Source: Acidovorax benzenivorans (lineage in GTDB: Bacteria; Pseudomonadota; Gammaproteobacteria; Burkholderiales; Burkholderiaceae_C). Taken from it: a DNA stretch of 64,000 nucleotides. Position 1 is the first letter of the stretch, and every line of letters starts with the position of its first letter. Positions 9,201 to 17,338 of this stretch are shown here, piece by piece. The position numbers and the translations under genes are program-made. The DNA is taken from assembly GCF_028680575.1 (NCBI RefSeq), contig NZ_JAPCKI010000005.1, forward strand, positions 124,001 to 188,000, given 5' to 3'. The notes beneath the pieces were generated by a model. That model searched no databases, had not been told where the DNA came from, and saw only the letters and a list, made by a program, of their open reading frames with translations.

Positions 9201-11505
9201 GATGGGGGTGCCGGTCGTCAGCCGGAAAGGGCACTGGCCTGGTGCGCGCCAGGCTTTGTCTGTGCTAGCAGCGCTAGAGTTGAACGAGTGGGTGGCTGAC
9301 AGCAGCAGCGCGTTTGTGGCGACGGCAGTAGCTCTTGCCTCGGACCTTCAGGCGCTTGCCAACTATCGCAAGACCTTGCGCTCACGCATGATGAACTCGC
9401 CATTGGTGGATGGTCGGCGCATAGCGCGGCAAATCGAACATGCCTGTTGGGGCTTTCTGGAGCAGCTGGATGAAACTGTGGCTTGCGCTGATTCAAAGGC
9501 GCATGTCCGGTCCTGGTCCCAGCGATCACTCCGGGCGTGGCTAGACAAAGAAGATGCAATCATTGATTTGCCCGAGGTTCCAGAGGGCTCTGCGCCAGAT
9601 ATCTCAGTCGTTGTAGTTCTGTACAACCAGGCAGGGCTGACTCGAAAAACCCTGCAAGCACTCGCAGACCAGCAGGGGGCGACCTTCGAAACCATCATTG
9701 TTGACAACGCGTCCAGCGATGAAACAGCTACTTTACTCAAGCGCGTGCGCGGTGCCCATGTCATCTCGAATGAAGGGAACCGGGGGTTCTTGCTGGCTGC
9801 CAACCAGGCGGCAGTCGTGGCTGAAGGGCGCCACCTGGTGTTTCTCAACAGTGATGCAATTTTGCAACGGGGCGCTTTGGCGGCAGCCTGTGCCCGATTG
9901 GATGCGGAGCCCTCCATCGGCGCAGTAGGGGGCCGCATTGTGCTTACCAGCGGCGGGCTTCAGGAAGCGGGGAACAGGATATTTCGTGACGGATCCACGC
10001 TCGGGATTGGCCGCGAGGAAGATCCGTTTTGCCCAGCGGCCATGGCCAGTCGCTCCACCGACTATGTGTCGGGCGTTTTCTTGGCTGTACCCCGCATGCT
10101 CTGGCGCATGCTTGGGGGATTTGATGAATGCTTCACACCCGCGTACTACGAGGATACTGACTTCTGTCTGCGGGTCTGGAAGGCGGGGTTTAGGGTGGTG
10201 TATGAGCCAGCAGTGCTGGTGGAGCATCTCGAGTGGGGAAGTGCATTGGGTGAGGAGGCTCCTCGCCAGATGCGTGATAACCAGAAGCGCTTCTTGTCCC
10301 TCCATCAGGAGTGGCTTGGAGATCAGCCGTCGGCTTTTGCCCAGTCACTGGATGGCGACCGGTGGGCATCACCGCAAGACCTCCCTCGTCGTCCGCGCAT
10401 CCTCATCATCGACAACGAAGTTCCTCACATGGTCAAGGGTGGGGGATTGCCACGTGCCAGGCTGATGCTGCAGTCGCTGAAAGACTGGCCGGTGACTTTT
10501 TTCCCGTTGTGGCAGGCCGAAGACGATTGGCGCGATGTCTATGCATCGTTACCCTCCAGTGTGGAGGTCATGTTGGGGTACGGCATGGGTCGCCTGGAGG
10601 TCTTTCTGGAGCAACGTCGTGGGGTGTACGACGTATTGGTGGTGAGTCGTCCGCCCAATCTCCAGTCGCTGCTGCCGTTGCGCCGGCGCCGCCCCGATCT
10701 TTTCACTGGCATGAGACTGGTCTACGACGCAGAGGCCTTGTTTGCTTTGCGAGAAATTGCTGAAGCTGCGGTCAAGGGAAGGCCGCTGTCGCGCGCGCGG
10801 GCAAACGCAAGACTCACCAAAGAGATAGAGCTTGCCAGAGGAGCCAGCCAGGTACTGGTTGTTTCGGAGCGCGACGCCCGTTGCTTCAGCGCCGCTGGCC
10901 ATCGTGTTGTCACGCTCAGCCACGCCATCGCGGCGCGGCGGTCGGCCCCTGGCCTGCATGGACGCAGTGGACTGCTTTTTGTCGGGGCCTTGCATCCAGA
11001 CACTCCGAACGAAGATGGCCTGATCTGGTTCATTGAGAGGGTCATGCCCCGGTTGCGGGCTATGCTGCCCGAGCCACCGGTGTTGACTGTGGTGGGCATC
11101 AATCGGTCCGACCGGGTGAGCGAAATGGCCTGTGCGGATGTGCACTTGTTGGGGCCTGTACCAGCGTTAGAGCCGTTGTATGACAGTGCGCGCGTGTTTG
11201 TTGCTCCGGTGCGATTTGCCGGAGGAGTTCCTGCCAAGGTGATCGAGGCTGCGGCCCAGGGAGTACCCGTGGTTGCATCTGCAGTTCTGGCGCGACAACT
11301 GGGTTGGAACCAGGGGATAGATATCCAGTCAGCGCGCAATGAGGAGATGTTCGCGCTCGGTATTGCCCGCCTGCTGCGGGATGACGAGTTGTGGATCCGT
11401 CAGCAGGTCGCGGCATGGGACCAATGCTGCGCCCGATATGACCCAGAGCGCTTCAGTCGCGTGCTTCGGAACGTCATGAGTGAGATACCACCGGAACCTC
11501 TATGA
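6283..11505 (+). CDS. Giant TPR / GT41-like / GT2 / GT4 multidomain glycosyltransferase
   Basis: A 1740-residue protein starting at a GTG inside the upstream stop. Residues about 10-600 are many TPR-like units (for example AFSLAWVLHDRGELSEALAW). Residues about 690-1075 resemble the SPINDLY/O-GlcNAc transferase (GT41) catalytic region: VRIAYIAGQLHQS, LQVGWLGAWGTAGGLFDVLL and LDSFPGNGGLSLLDPLWMG. Residues about 1104-1330 are a GT2 domain: ISVVVVLYNQAG, TIIVDNASSDETA, LNSDA and YYEDTDFCLRVW. Residues about 1370-1735 are a GT4 domain: LLFVGALHPDTPNEDGL and FAGGVPAKVIEAAAQGVPVV. Three transferase modules in one chain suggest stepwise glycan building, possibly on a protein acceptor held by the TPRs. 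The target is unknown. The stop overlaps the next ATG. Confidence 0.9.
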   Translation: MSGDLTALAPDPVSRAWQAFGQGDKPIALALARQAFDAHPSVHAAAALGFFLLDAGQWNAARDVLQSALQQSPTYAPLHWYVGLLHQRKGEPRWAAEALRRACLLDGSLDEAAFSLAWVLHDRGELSEALAWAQKALLAARQPQRLLQTGWLEQRLGNFLDAVQLYEEAIAAFSEDAPEQSRLHVHLAQSQVALAQRDLALRTLHQGLDRRPYDPGLTAELANLCWEQGQRPQAIALAKAWVDAFPDQPDAWHLLGKLHHLAGDLAEADRCYNEVQQRDVTNVDALLRRAQIQSIEANGEASLWLVEQVLCQRPALQVAQLAQALKAQVLLDLKRTREARRHILGLLRAEPRQSDLWRLLSVAHRQEGRHLPARRALARALRLDDSCVEALRMLGWMALEQQELQTARETVRRLLALVPGDVMAKVQAAFVLAAVGDLADASAFVQEAVAQAPENAEVWRALADVRFRQRRLSEAESAIEMALTLEPDRLDSLRQLGWIQISDNRFGQAQLAFLRARSLAPEDPVSLLELAEVWLRAGEFIRSLDVIEELLRQQPGHPAGLLKKARGLAEGGHRWPRGREGALSICRRLLSARQCVGETAALLVRLVGLETAGARDALSLLAPGECQAAMRDGVADAVVRHGHGYLQRLVAVAADRFPLDPWIATAGLYSASLSEESTTASLALAARDWYRALKLRVGLNSRIRAVGSRARKGARVRIAYIAGQLHQSLLRRVLAGHDPEETEVFVFTNHALPPLPRHVHQEALILENLAHSCMANRVDVVIDAGGLHPFEGQLGLLELYARRLAPLQVGWLGAWGTAGGLFDVLLTDVHAAPVGQDACYEEALWRIDGGQWSWDPPAHALDVTPLPASHQGFVTFGVTARGLRLTPSTLDAWAAVLLAMPRAQIHFIGETFHDRPQRDSILATFRAKGVGESRVVFEPSRSYEGLLAWLQQIDVVLDSFPGNGGLSLLDPLWMGVPVVSRKGHWPGARQALSVLAALELNEWVADSSSAFVATAVALASDLQALANYRKTLRSRMMNSPLVDGRRIARQIEHACWGFLEQLDETVACADSKAHVRSWSQRSLRAWLDKEDAIIDLPEVPEGSAPDISVVVVLYNQAGLTRKTLQALADQQGATFETIIVDNASSDETATLLKRVRGAHVISNEGNRGFLLAANQAAVVAEGRHLVFLNSDAILQRGALAAACARLDAEPSIGAVGGRIVLTSGGLQEAGNRIFRDGSTLGIGREEDPFCPAAMASRSTDYVSGVFLAVPRMLWRMLGGFDECFTPAYYEDTDFCLRVWKAGFRVVYEPAVLVEHLEWGSALGEEAPRQMRDNQKRFLSLHQEWLGDQPSAFAQSLDGDRWASPQDLPRRPRILIIDNEVPHMVKGGGLPRARLMLQSLKDWPVTFFPLWQAEDDWRDVYASLPSSVEVMLGYGMGRLEVFLEQRRGVYDVLVVSRPPNLQSLLPLRRRRPDLFTGMRLVYDAEALFALREIAEAAVKGRPLSRARANARLTKEIELARGASQVLVVSERDARCFSAAGHRVVTLSHAIAARRSAPGLHGRSGLLFVGALHPDTPNEDGLIWFIERVMPRLRAMLPEPPVLTVVGINRSDRVSEMACADVHLLGPVPALEPLYDSARVFVAPVRFAGGVPAKVIEAAAQGVPVVASAVLARQLGWNQGIDIQSARNEEMFALGIARLLRDDELWIRQQVAAWDQCCARYDPERFSRVLRNVMSEIPPEPL

Positions 11506-12347
11506 GTAACCGCCATCCACTTGAATTCAAGGCGTTGCGGCAGAGCACTCGCTTGGTTTCACAAGGGGCGTTCCTCGCTGCACAGGAGTGCCTGTGGGAT
11601 GCGCTGGTCCAAGAGCCCAACTTGCCCGGCGTGCACGTTGCGCTTGCAAAGTTACGCTGGCCCGGACCTGACTATCGGTTCTGGCTCAGTTGGTTCCATA
11701 CGCATCTGGTCCCCAGGATTTATCTCGAGATCGGTGTGGAGAAGGGCGATTCTCTGGCCCAGGCTTTGCCTGCAACGCGAGTGATCGGTGTGGACCCTGC
11801 CCCCATCGGAGACCCGCTCCGCCGTTGTAGGGGCCCTGGACGCATGTATCGTCAAATCAGCTCGGATTTTTTCAAAAATGTGCCGGTGGACAGTGGGCTG
11901 GAGTCCGGGGGGTTCGATCTTGCGTTCATTGATGGCGACCACCGTTTTGAAGCTGTCCTCGAAGATTTCGTTGCAGCGGAAAGGCATGCTGCTCCTGGCT
12001 CGGTCCTGCTGCTGCACGACACCCTGCCGTTGAACTCCGCGACCGCGGCGCGCGAGCACCGCACGGGCTTCTACACTGCTGACGGATGGAAAATTGTGCC
12101 TTGCTTGCGGAGTTTGCGGCCCGATCTGCATATCGTGACGCTCCCCACTGCGCCGACCGGTTTGACTGTGGTGACAGGGCTTGATCCGTCAAGCAGGATA
12201 TTGGGCGGCCGGTCGGTCTCGATTCGCCATGCGTACTCGAACTTGTCTGCAGATTATGCTTTGGCTGCGCCTCGCGGCCTGTTTGCAATAGGGGTCAATG
12301 ATCCCCAGTGGATGACGTGCTGGCTGCAGTCGGCACGCGGGCAATGA
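11502..12347 (+). CDS. Class I SAM-dependent methyltransferase (Methyltransf_24 type)
   Basis: A 281-residue protein coupled by ATGA overlap to the giant glycosyltransferase. Motif I is YLEIGVEKGDSLAQAL (about residue 70), followed by VIGVDPAP. A FDLAFIDGDHRFEAVLEDF block with a later LLLHDTLP is typical of the cephalosporin hydroxylase / Methyltransf_24 group often found in surface polysaccharide clusters. The likely role is methylation of a sugar on the glycan made by the preceding genes. Its 3' end overlaps the convergent methyltransferase gene by about 53 bp. Confidence 0.82.
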   Translation: MSNRHPLEFKALRQSTRLVSQGAFLAAQECLWDALVQEPNLPGVHVALAKLRWPGPDYRFWLSWFHTHLVPRIYLEIGVEKGDSLAQALPATRVIGVDPAPIGDPLRRCRGPGRMYRQISSDFFKNVPVDSGLESGGFDLAFIDGDHRFEAVLEDFVAAERHAAPGSVLLLHDTLPLNSATAAREHRTGFYTADGWKIVPCLRSLRPDLHIVTLPTAPTGLTVVTGLDPSSRILGGRSVSIRHAYSNLSADYALAAPRGLFAIGVNDPQWMTCWLQSARGQ

Positions 12348-13266
12348 CGCAGGCGAGATCCCGCTGCAGTCGTCCTGCCCGAAACAGATCATCTTCGGCC
12401 TGTAGCAGGCTGTGGAGATAGGCCTCCGAAGCTTTGTCTTTGAAGTTCTGTGCGATGTCTGCCAATACCACGCGCAGAAGCGCTCCTCCGTAAGGCCGGT
12501 GCTCGTGAATATCGAAGTGGCGGTCTAGCAGCGGCAGGATGTCGCAAGACCTTATGGCTTCACTGGGGTCCACTTCAACGACTTCTTTCACGGAGGGGCG
12601 CCAGAGATTGCCTTTGATTCGGTCATCCATCGTTTTTCGCAGCCGTTCTGGGAGGATGTCCAGGAGTTGGTTCATGAGCCGCACCTGGCTATTCGGATAC
12701 TGGAAGCGATCTGGTCCTACGTATTCGTCCAGAAACAACCAGCCTGACGGAGCCAGCAGCTTGAGGATGCTCGCGTATAGGTGCTCTAAGTCGGCGCAGT
12801 GATGTACGCACGAGACACCCAGAACGACGTCAAAGCTCCCCAGCTCAAAGCCTGGATGCCCCACGGGCAGGCAATTCATATCGGCCTGGACATACTTTAT
12901 GGATGCGCCAGCTGCGGCGGCATTCGCCCGTGCGACTTCGAGTACCTTGGCCGAAAGGTCTGTGGCCAGGATTTCGCGTGCCCAGCCGTACTTGGCGATC
13001 TGGCGCTCAACGTGACCCTGCCCGCACCCCAAGACCAGTGCCCTGCCGACGGGAATGGGGTGTTGGGTTTGCACCACCGAGAAAAACCACTCGAGTGGCG
13101 TAACGCAAGGGTCGCCAGAGATCTGCGCATGCATGTAGTCGCTGACCATGGGAAGATGCATCCACTGCAAACCGTTCGCAACCCAGGTTGCGGGATCGCC
13201 CCAGACAGAATCCAGGTGCTCCGCCAATTGGTGGTCGATATCCCGCGAAGTATGACGATGTGGCAT
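12295..13266 (-). CDS. Class I SAM-dependent methyltransferase
   Basis: A 323-residue protein. The SAM-binding core is ALVLGCGQGHVERQIAKYG (about residue 76) with the acidic ATDLSAKVLEVARANAA loop, then VQADMNCLP and FDVVLGVSCVHHCADLEHLY. It resembles Methyltransf_11/25 enzymes. It is the last gene of a minus-strand group of three methyltransferases that converges on the glycosyltransferase operon. The substrate is probably a sugar or lipid-linked glycan; nothing in the sequence fixes it. Confidence 0.82.
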   Translation of the reverse strand: MPHRHTSRDIDHQLAEHLDSVWGDPATWVANGLQWMHLPMVSDYMHAQISGDPCVTPLEWFFSVVQTQHPIPVGRALVLGCGQGHVERQIAKYGWAREILATDLSAKVLEVARANAAAAGASIKYVQADMNCLPVGHPGFELGSFDVVLGVSCVHHCADLEHLYASILKLLAPSGWLFLDEYVGPDRFQYPNSQVRLMNQLLDILPERLRKTMDDRIKGNLWRPSVKEVVEVDPSEAIRSCDILPLLDRHFDIHEHRPYGGALLRVVLADIAQNFKDKASEAYLHSLLQAEDDLFRAGRLQRDLACVIARVPTAASTSSTGDH

Positions 13267-13434
13267 GGGTAGATGTACCTGCGCGAGAGGTTCCGAATGG
13301 ATGCATCAACAGATGTGTGGCGACGTTTTTAAGAGACACACGTCACTTTTCTGCCGGAGATTCTTTGAGGCAAAGATGCCGCTGTGCTTGCTGAGCACGG
13401 GGAGCGATCCTGTGGCTGTTTAGCTTTGGACAAT

Positions 13435-14109
13435 TCATTCCACCGGCTTCGAATGACCTGTGAGTCGCCGGAGCTTGTCCCCGTCCTCAGATGCAGCTTG
13501 ATGGCAGAGAATGTCGGGGTTTCCATAGATGCGAGCATTCATGAGGGGCCCCGCACCGTCAATCATGCGTGAGGTGTGGCGTTGTGCGTGTTCCGCGTCC
13601 CTGACGAATACGGCAATGAAATCGTTCCAGATGTCCAAGCGTTGATAAGTCGTGAATGATTCAAGCAGAGCAGGGCTGTAGCCCGACCTGCGAGCCCAAC
13701 GTACAAGGGCTTCCCCTGCGTCGGGGTAGAACCTCCAACAATCCACTGGGTATCGGTGATATTCACCGTTGGACGGTGCGTTCAGGTAGAACAGACCTTC
13801 CGGTTTAAGGACTCGCAAGACTTCATTGAACATCAGCCAGAACATCTCGATGTGTTCGAAGCACGAACTGCTCACCACCACGTCTGCGACGCGATCCGCA
13901 AAAGGGAGTCTATAGGGGTCTTTAAGCACCAGATCAACACCTGGACCCTGCAGAAAGTCCAGTCCCAGATATCGGGATCCTGGTGGCGCCAGTTGTCGGA
14001 GCGATCCATTGATGTCCTGGGAGCCGATGTCGAATATGAGCGCTTCTGAAGCCGACTTCAGGTAGGTGGAGAAAAACAGCTCACCATTGCGCATTGCGCT
14101 CGGATGCAT
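13435..14109 (-). CDS. SAM-dependent methyltransferase, small
   Basis: A 224-residue methyltransferase: LIFDIGSQDINGSLRQLAPPG is motif I, followed by YLGLDFLQGPGVDLVLKDPY, VVVSSSCFEHIEMFW and LRVLKPEGLFYLNAPSNG. The start was placed at the ATG at 14109 because GCGGAG lies seven bases upstream and the upstream gene ends 13 bp before it; the frame stays open further but would overlap that gene. It probably methylates a component of the same glycan as its neighbours. The spacing to the next gene downstream (168 bp) leaves room for a separate promoter. Confidence 0.8.
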   Translation of the reverse strand: MHPSAMRNGELFFSTYLKSASEALIFDIGSQDINGSLRQLAPPGSRYLGLDFLQGPGVDLVLKDPYRLPFADRVADVVVSSSCFEHIEMFWLMFNEVLRVLKPEGLFYLNAPSNGEYHRYPVDCWRFYPDAGEALVRWARRSGYSPALLESFTTYQRLDIWNDFIAVFVRDAEHAQRHTSRMIDGAGPLMNARIYGNPDILCHQAASEDGDKLRRLTGHSKPVE

Positions 14110-14122
14110 GGATAAGCTCCGC

Positions 14123-15202
14123 TCAATATTCGGCACGCCGCCTGAGCAGTACGAGGTCCTGATTGCCTGCCATGCCCTCGACAATGTCCAGCACGTCAAA
14201 CCATCGGGACCATCGAGTCATGATGTAGTCTGGCGAATGAATCACGTTGCGGTAATAGGAGGTGTCGTCAACAACGGCCTGCAACTGACTGTTGGGCCCT
14301 ACATCGAGGAACCCTTTGCGGTGCGCCTCAAGTTGCATTTGCGACGGAGTTCCGTATAGCGCGATCTGGGGAAGGCCCTGCACAGAAAGCAAAAGCAATG
14401 CTTCTGGATGCGTGATTCGACGCAACTCTTCAAGCCAAGCGTCTTGTACTGGTTCATCCAAGTGAGTCAGTACAGAGAGTCCAATGACCAGGTCGAAGGC
14501 TTCTGATTGCAATGATGTTGGGGGCATCAGATCAACCTGTTGAAAACGAGCGCCTGGCAGCTTCTTGGTGCAACTGGCGATGTTGTCTGCGTCTATATCG
14601 ATACCGGTTACGGCTGGGGACAAGAGTGACAAATAGCGGCTCAGTCTGCCAGCACCACAGCCCCAGTCCAGAATAGATTTGAAAGACCTCAGTGGACGAC
14701 CAAATCGCTCGAGTAGCAACTGTTCAAATCGTTTGACTATGGTGGCTCCGCCCAGCAGGAAAGCCTGGATGTTGCCAGACCCTATCACTCGCTCTATCTG
14801 GGCGGGGGAAGGGACTGCTTGCTCAAGTGCTGGATCTCCGACATACCACGCGGTACGGTAGGAAAGCCGATGTTCGCCAAACTGGCCTGTGACGTTGAGG
14901 CGGGCAAAACCATCTGGAAACAGGTTCTTGCCATCAGTGCGACGGTGTCTGCACCGAAAGCGCGACGCAGAAGCGCCAGGTATTTCAGAAAAAGGAACGA
15001 GCAAGTCGGTTGAAGTCACTGGCCATTCGACTTGGTCGAAATCCACACCATTGATAAGAAAGCGCTGCAGGTCCTGCCCGTCCCAGACCGATAGTGCCCA
15101 ACCGGCAACAGTAATTTCGTCTTCAGTGACAACAACGCTGTCTGGCATCCAGCGCAAGTACCTGGCGGCTGCCAACTGGATGTCTGCTTGGTAGATGTTC
15201 AT
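14123..15202 (-). CDS. SAM-dependent methyltransferase with N-terminal extension
   Basis: A 359-residue protein. Residues 1-120 are a beta-rich region (VVVTEDEITVAGWALSVWDG) of the kind seen at the front of some polysaccharide-modifying enzymes. The methyltransferase core begins about residue 175: SILDWGCGAGRLSRYLSLL, VTGIDIDADNIASCTKKLPG, FDLVIGLSVLTHLDEPVQDA. It is the first gene of the minus-strand methyltransferase group. The disrupted mobile-element region begins about 260 bp upstream, so its original promoter may have been altered. Confidence 0.82.
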   Translation of the reverse strand: MNIYQADIQLAAARYLRWMPDSVVVTEDEITVAGWALSVWDGQDLQRFLINGVDFDQVEWPVTSTDLLVPFSEIPGASASRFRCRHRRTDGKNLFPDGFARLNVTGQFGEHRLSYRTAWYVGDPALEQAVPSPAQIERVIGSGNIQAFLLGGATIVKRFEQLLLERFGRPLRSFKSILDWGCGAGRLSRYLSLLSPAVTGIDIDADNIASCTKKLPGARFQQVDLMPPTSLQSEAFDLVIGLSVLTHLDEPVQDAWLEELRRITHPEALLLLSVQGLPQIALYGTPSQMQLEAHRKGFLDVGPNSQLQAVVDDTSYYRNVIHSPDYIMTRWSRWFDVLDIVEGMAGNQDLVLLRRRAEY

Positions 15203-15461
15203 AACCTATTTTCGTCCACTCCGTTGTGCAATGCCGTTGCTTCTATATTTCGATACGGAGCCAGATATCCATCCGTTCCAATCGGTGTTCAAGTCCCGCC
15301 GCACCTGGATGGCTTTGGCAGGGCTGCTGCATACAATCTTAAGGCTGCCGCTGCTGCAGGTTCTTGTCCGGCGATGTCCACCTACCGCCTTTGCCAAAGT
15401 TCTATGGGAGTTGTGTTGCACCCGCCTGCTTTTGTCTCATCTGTTGGCGCCGACCGGAAAC
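15203..15461. other. Gap between methyltransferase gene and insertion sequence remnants
   Basis: About 260 bp with no recognisable gene. Short open frames exist on both strands but none shows family motifs or a ribosome binding site. It should contain the promoter of the minus-strand methyltransferase group. It may also hold the eroded end of a gene cut by the neighbouring insertion. Confidence 0.3.
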
Positions 15462-15619
15462 TGAGCCAGTTTTGTAGGTAGTGCCGAAGTAAAAGTGAGC
15501 CAGGTGTTCAACCTACCCTGCTGTTTATTTAAGCAGCGGGGTTCGAGGAGTGATCACCATGGACATGCATGGACATGATTGGCAGGATCCGACGGCTGCA
15601 CGTGAGGGACAAGCTGTCG
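15462..15619 (+). mobile_element. IS21-family left-end remnant with istA start
   Basis: The stretch has a repeated GTGAGCCAG/CTGAGCCAG motif (15461-15468 and about 15497), as multi-repeat IS21 ends do, and then a coding start translating MDMIGRIRRLHVRDKLS. That resembles the N-terminus of IstA transposases, which normally continue into an HTH (REIARRTGLS). Here the sequence switches within a few codons (about 15615-15622) to an IS3-type OrfA. It is therefore only the left tip of an IS21-like element. The exact outer end is uncertain. Confidence 0.5.
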
Positions 15620-16045
15620 GTTCCCGAGGAGAAGGTTCGCACGTGGGTGAGCCACTACCGCCTGCACGGCATCGACGGTTTGCGCCCCAAGCGCAGCGCG
15701 TACGGTGCGCAGTTCAAGTTGCAGGTGCTGGCTCATCAGGATCGCGAACAGCTTTCCAGTCGTCAGGTCGCGGCGCTCTATGACATCCGCAATCCCAACC
15801 AGATCGTGGTCTGGCGACGCAATCTCGATCAAAGCCGCCTGCAGGCGTGCGAGACCAGGAATGAAGAACAGCCCAAGATGAAGCCAGAACGACGCTCTGC
15901 CGCACCGTCGAGCACGGTCGTTGCCGATGCGGAGAAAGCCCTGCGGGAAGAGAACGACCGACTGCGCGCGGAGGTCGCGTACCTAAAAAAATTGCAGGCC
16001 TTGATCCGATCGAAGAGGTCAGCTGCGCCGACAAAGCGCGTCTGA
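15569..16045 (+). CDS. Chimeric IS21 IstA tip / IS3-family OrfA
   Basis: A 158-residue frame. Residues 1-17 look like the front of IstA. From about residue 18 (VPEEKVRTWVSHYRLHG) onward the sequence is an IS3-family OrfA: an HTH in FKLQVLAHQDREQLSSRQVAALYDI, then VVWRRNLDQ, then a leucine-rich coiled coil ending EVAYLKKLQALIRSK, where IS3 elements usually shift frame into OrfB. The usual first HTH of OrfA has been lost. With OrfB also broken, no active transposase is expected. Confidence 0.65.
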   Translation: MDMIGRIRRLHVRDKLSVPEEKVRTWVSHYRLHGIDGLRPKRSAYGAQFKLQVLAHQDREQLSSRQVAALYDIRNPNQIVVWRRNLDQSRLQACETRNEEQPKMKPERRSAAPSSTVVADAEKALREENDRLRAEVAYLKKLQALIRSKRSAAPTKRV

Positions 16046-16882
16046 TTGCCGGGTTGAGGCAACACCATAAATTGGCGGATCTGTTGCAGGTAGCAGGCTT
16101 GGCGCGCAGCACGTTCCACTACCAGTGCCAGGCGGCCCAGTGTGCCGACCAGCAAAGCGCCATGGAAGCCAGAATTCGCACTGTCTATGACGAGCACAAG
16201 GGTCGCTACGGATACCGGCGGATCACGGCAGCGCTGTGCAATTCAATGGCATAACCGGTCAACCACAAGTGCGTGCAGCGTCTGATGCAAAAGATGGGGC
16301 TACGTGCTGATCCGGGCGAAGAAGCGCTCCTGGCATGTCCCGGGCACGAGCGATGCGCACGTACCCAACGTTCTGCTGCGAGACTTCTGCGCGACCGCGC
16401 CGAACCAGAAATGGGCGACCGATGTCACCGAGTTCAATGTAAGCGGCCAAAAGCTCTACCTGTCGGCCTGCATGGACCTATACAACGGCGAGATCGTCGC
16501 GTACCGCATGGCAAGGAGGCCGGTCTTCGAGATGGTTTCCAGCATGCTTGATGCCGCGCTCTCGCGGACCAATTGCGTCGCCGGCCTGATCGTGCATTCC
16601 GACCAAGGTTGGCACTACAAGATGCAGCCCTACCGAGCAATGCTCGTGCGACGCGGAGTCATGCAAAGCATGAGCCGCAAGGGCAACTGCTTCGACAACG
16701 CGGCGATTGAAAGCTTCTTCGGCACCCTGAAAGCCGAGTAATTCCATCTCGAAAGGCCCGATAGTATTGATACGCTCGAAGCGGGTGTGCATGATTACGT
16801 CCACTACTACAACCACGAGCGCATCAAACTCCGGCTGCAGGGGCTCAGTCCGGTGGAATACAGGTTGAGAAGGACCGCCTGA
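16024..16882 (+). pseudogene. IS3-family OrfB transposase, disrupted
   Basis: Remnant of an IS3/IS150-type OrfB integrase. The first part reads LADLLQVAGLARSTFHYQ and HKGRYGYRRITAAL, then a TAA stop (16252-16254). The same frame continues to about 16300, after which the homology moves one frame over. The DDE core then follows: WATDVTEF, a Ser-Asp pair in IVHSDQGWHY, and the Glu in AAIESFFG. A second stop (TAA, 16739-16741) interrupts before YYNHERIKLRLQGLSPVEY. Two nonsense codons plus a frameshift mean this copy is dead. Confidence 0.85.
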
Positions 16883-16897
16883 TCGGCGGAATCGTGA

Positions 16898-16923
16898 CCG
16901 TCCAACTTCTGGGGGGCAGTTCA
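16898..16923. repeat. IS3-type right terminal inverted repeat
   Basis: Read on the minus strand this ends TGAACTGCCCCCCAG followed by AAGTTGGACGG, which resembles the outer end of IS150-group elements (TG start, C-run, AAGTTGGAC). No matching left copy is present near 15.46-15.62 kb. This agrees with loss of the element's left end. Confidence 0.55.
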
Positions 16924-16934
16924 AACCCGGGGCG

Positions 16935-17215
16935 ATTCACAGCGATGCATCGATCATGGGTGAGGTAGTGCTCAATGGCCGCCGCCTTCTGGGCCTGCGA
17001 GAACTTCGGTTCCCGGCCTGCGTAGCCAGCGGGTAAGTCGAGCTTGAGCTGGGACTCGTTGTACCAGCCCTTCAAAGAATTCTTCGTTGGATAACCCGGC
17101 TGCCGGATGGTGGGCCTGACGCACTTGCCCAGCTTGATGTAGAGCTCAACGGCTCGGATTCTGTCTTCGCAGGAATACATGAACTACCTCCTGGTAGTCC
17201 AAGTTTTCGTCCGCA
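16935..17215 (-). pseudogene. IS3-family OrfA fragment (copy 1 of inverted pair)
   Basis: Minus-strand fragment starting MYSCEDRIRAVELYIKLGK and running through GYPTKNSLKGWY and FSQAQKAAAIEHYLTHDRCIA, the start of an IS3-family OrfA. Homology ends where the right end of the neighbouring IS3 element begins, so that element probably inserted here or recombined with it. The 5' flank with GGAGGTAGTTC precedes the ATG at 17180. An inverted, diverged copy lies at 18890-19135. Confidence 0.7.
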
Positions 17216-17221
17216 CCCCCA

Positions 17222-17326
17222 TCCTGCGGCAACAGCAGGCGCTTGGCAGTTGCCGTACACAAGCACCGTGAACGCATGGTCGGTTTTGTTGCCGTAGACA
17301 AATGGGGATTGCTCTGCCTGCTGCAT
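17222..17326 (-). pseudogene. Truncated WcbI-like polysaccharide biosynthesis gene, N-terminus only
   Basis: Twelve bases downstream of the manC stop a minus-strand ATG opens a frame of about 35 codons beginning MQQAEQSPFVYGNK and containing FTVLVYGNCQAPAVAAG. The hydrophobic strand followed by GNCQ is the N-terminal signature I associate with WcbI-type capsule biosynthesis proteins. The frame is then cut by the IS3 fragment. It was probably the next gene of the manC polysaccharide operon. Only the first motif remains, so the family call is tentative. Confidence 0.4.
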
Positions 17327-17338
17327 GGTTTGGGATTC

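Noticed and set aside
15195-15464. An 89-residue plus-strand ORF (MFITYFRPLRCAMPLLL...)
   Set aside because: It overlaps the start of the minus-strand methyltransferase, lacks a ribosome binding site and shows no family motif.
16845-17180. A 111-residue minus-strand ORF as an intact gene
   Set aside because: Its first 80 residues are an IS3 OrfA start, and the rest reads backwards through the end of another IS element.
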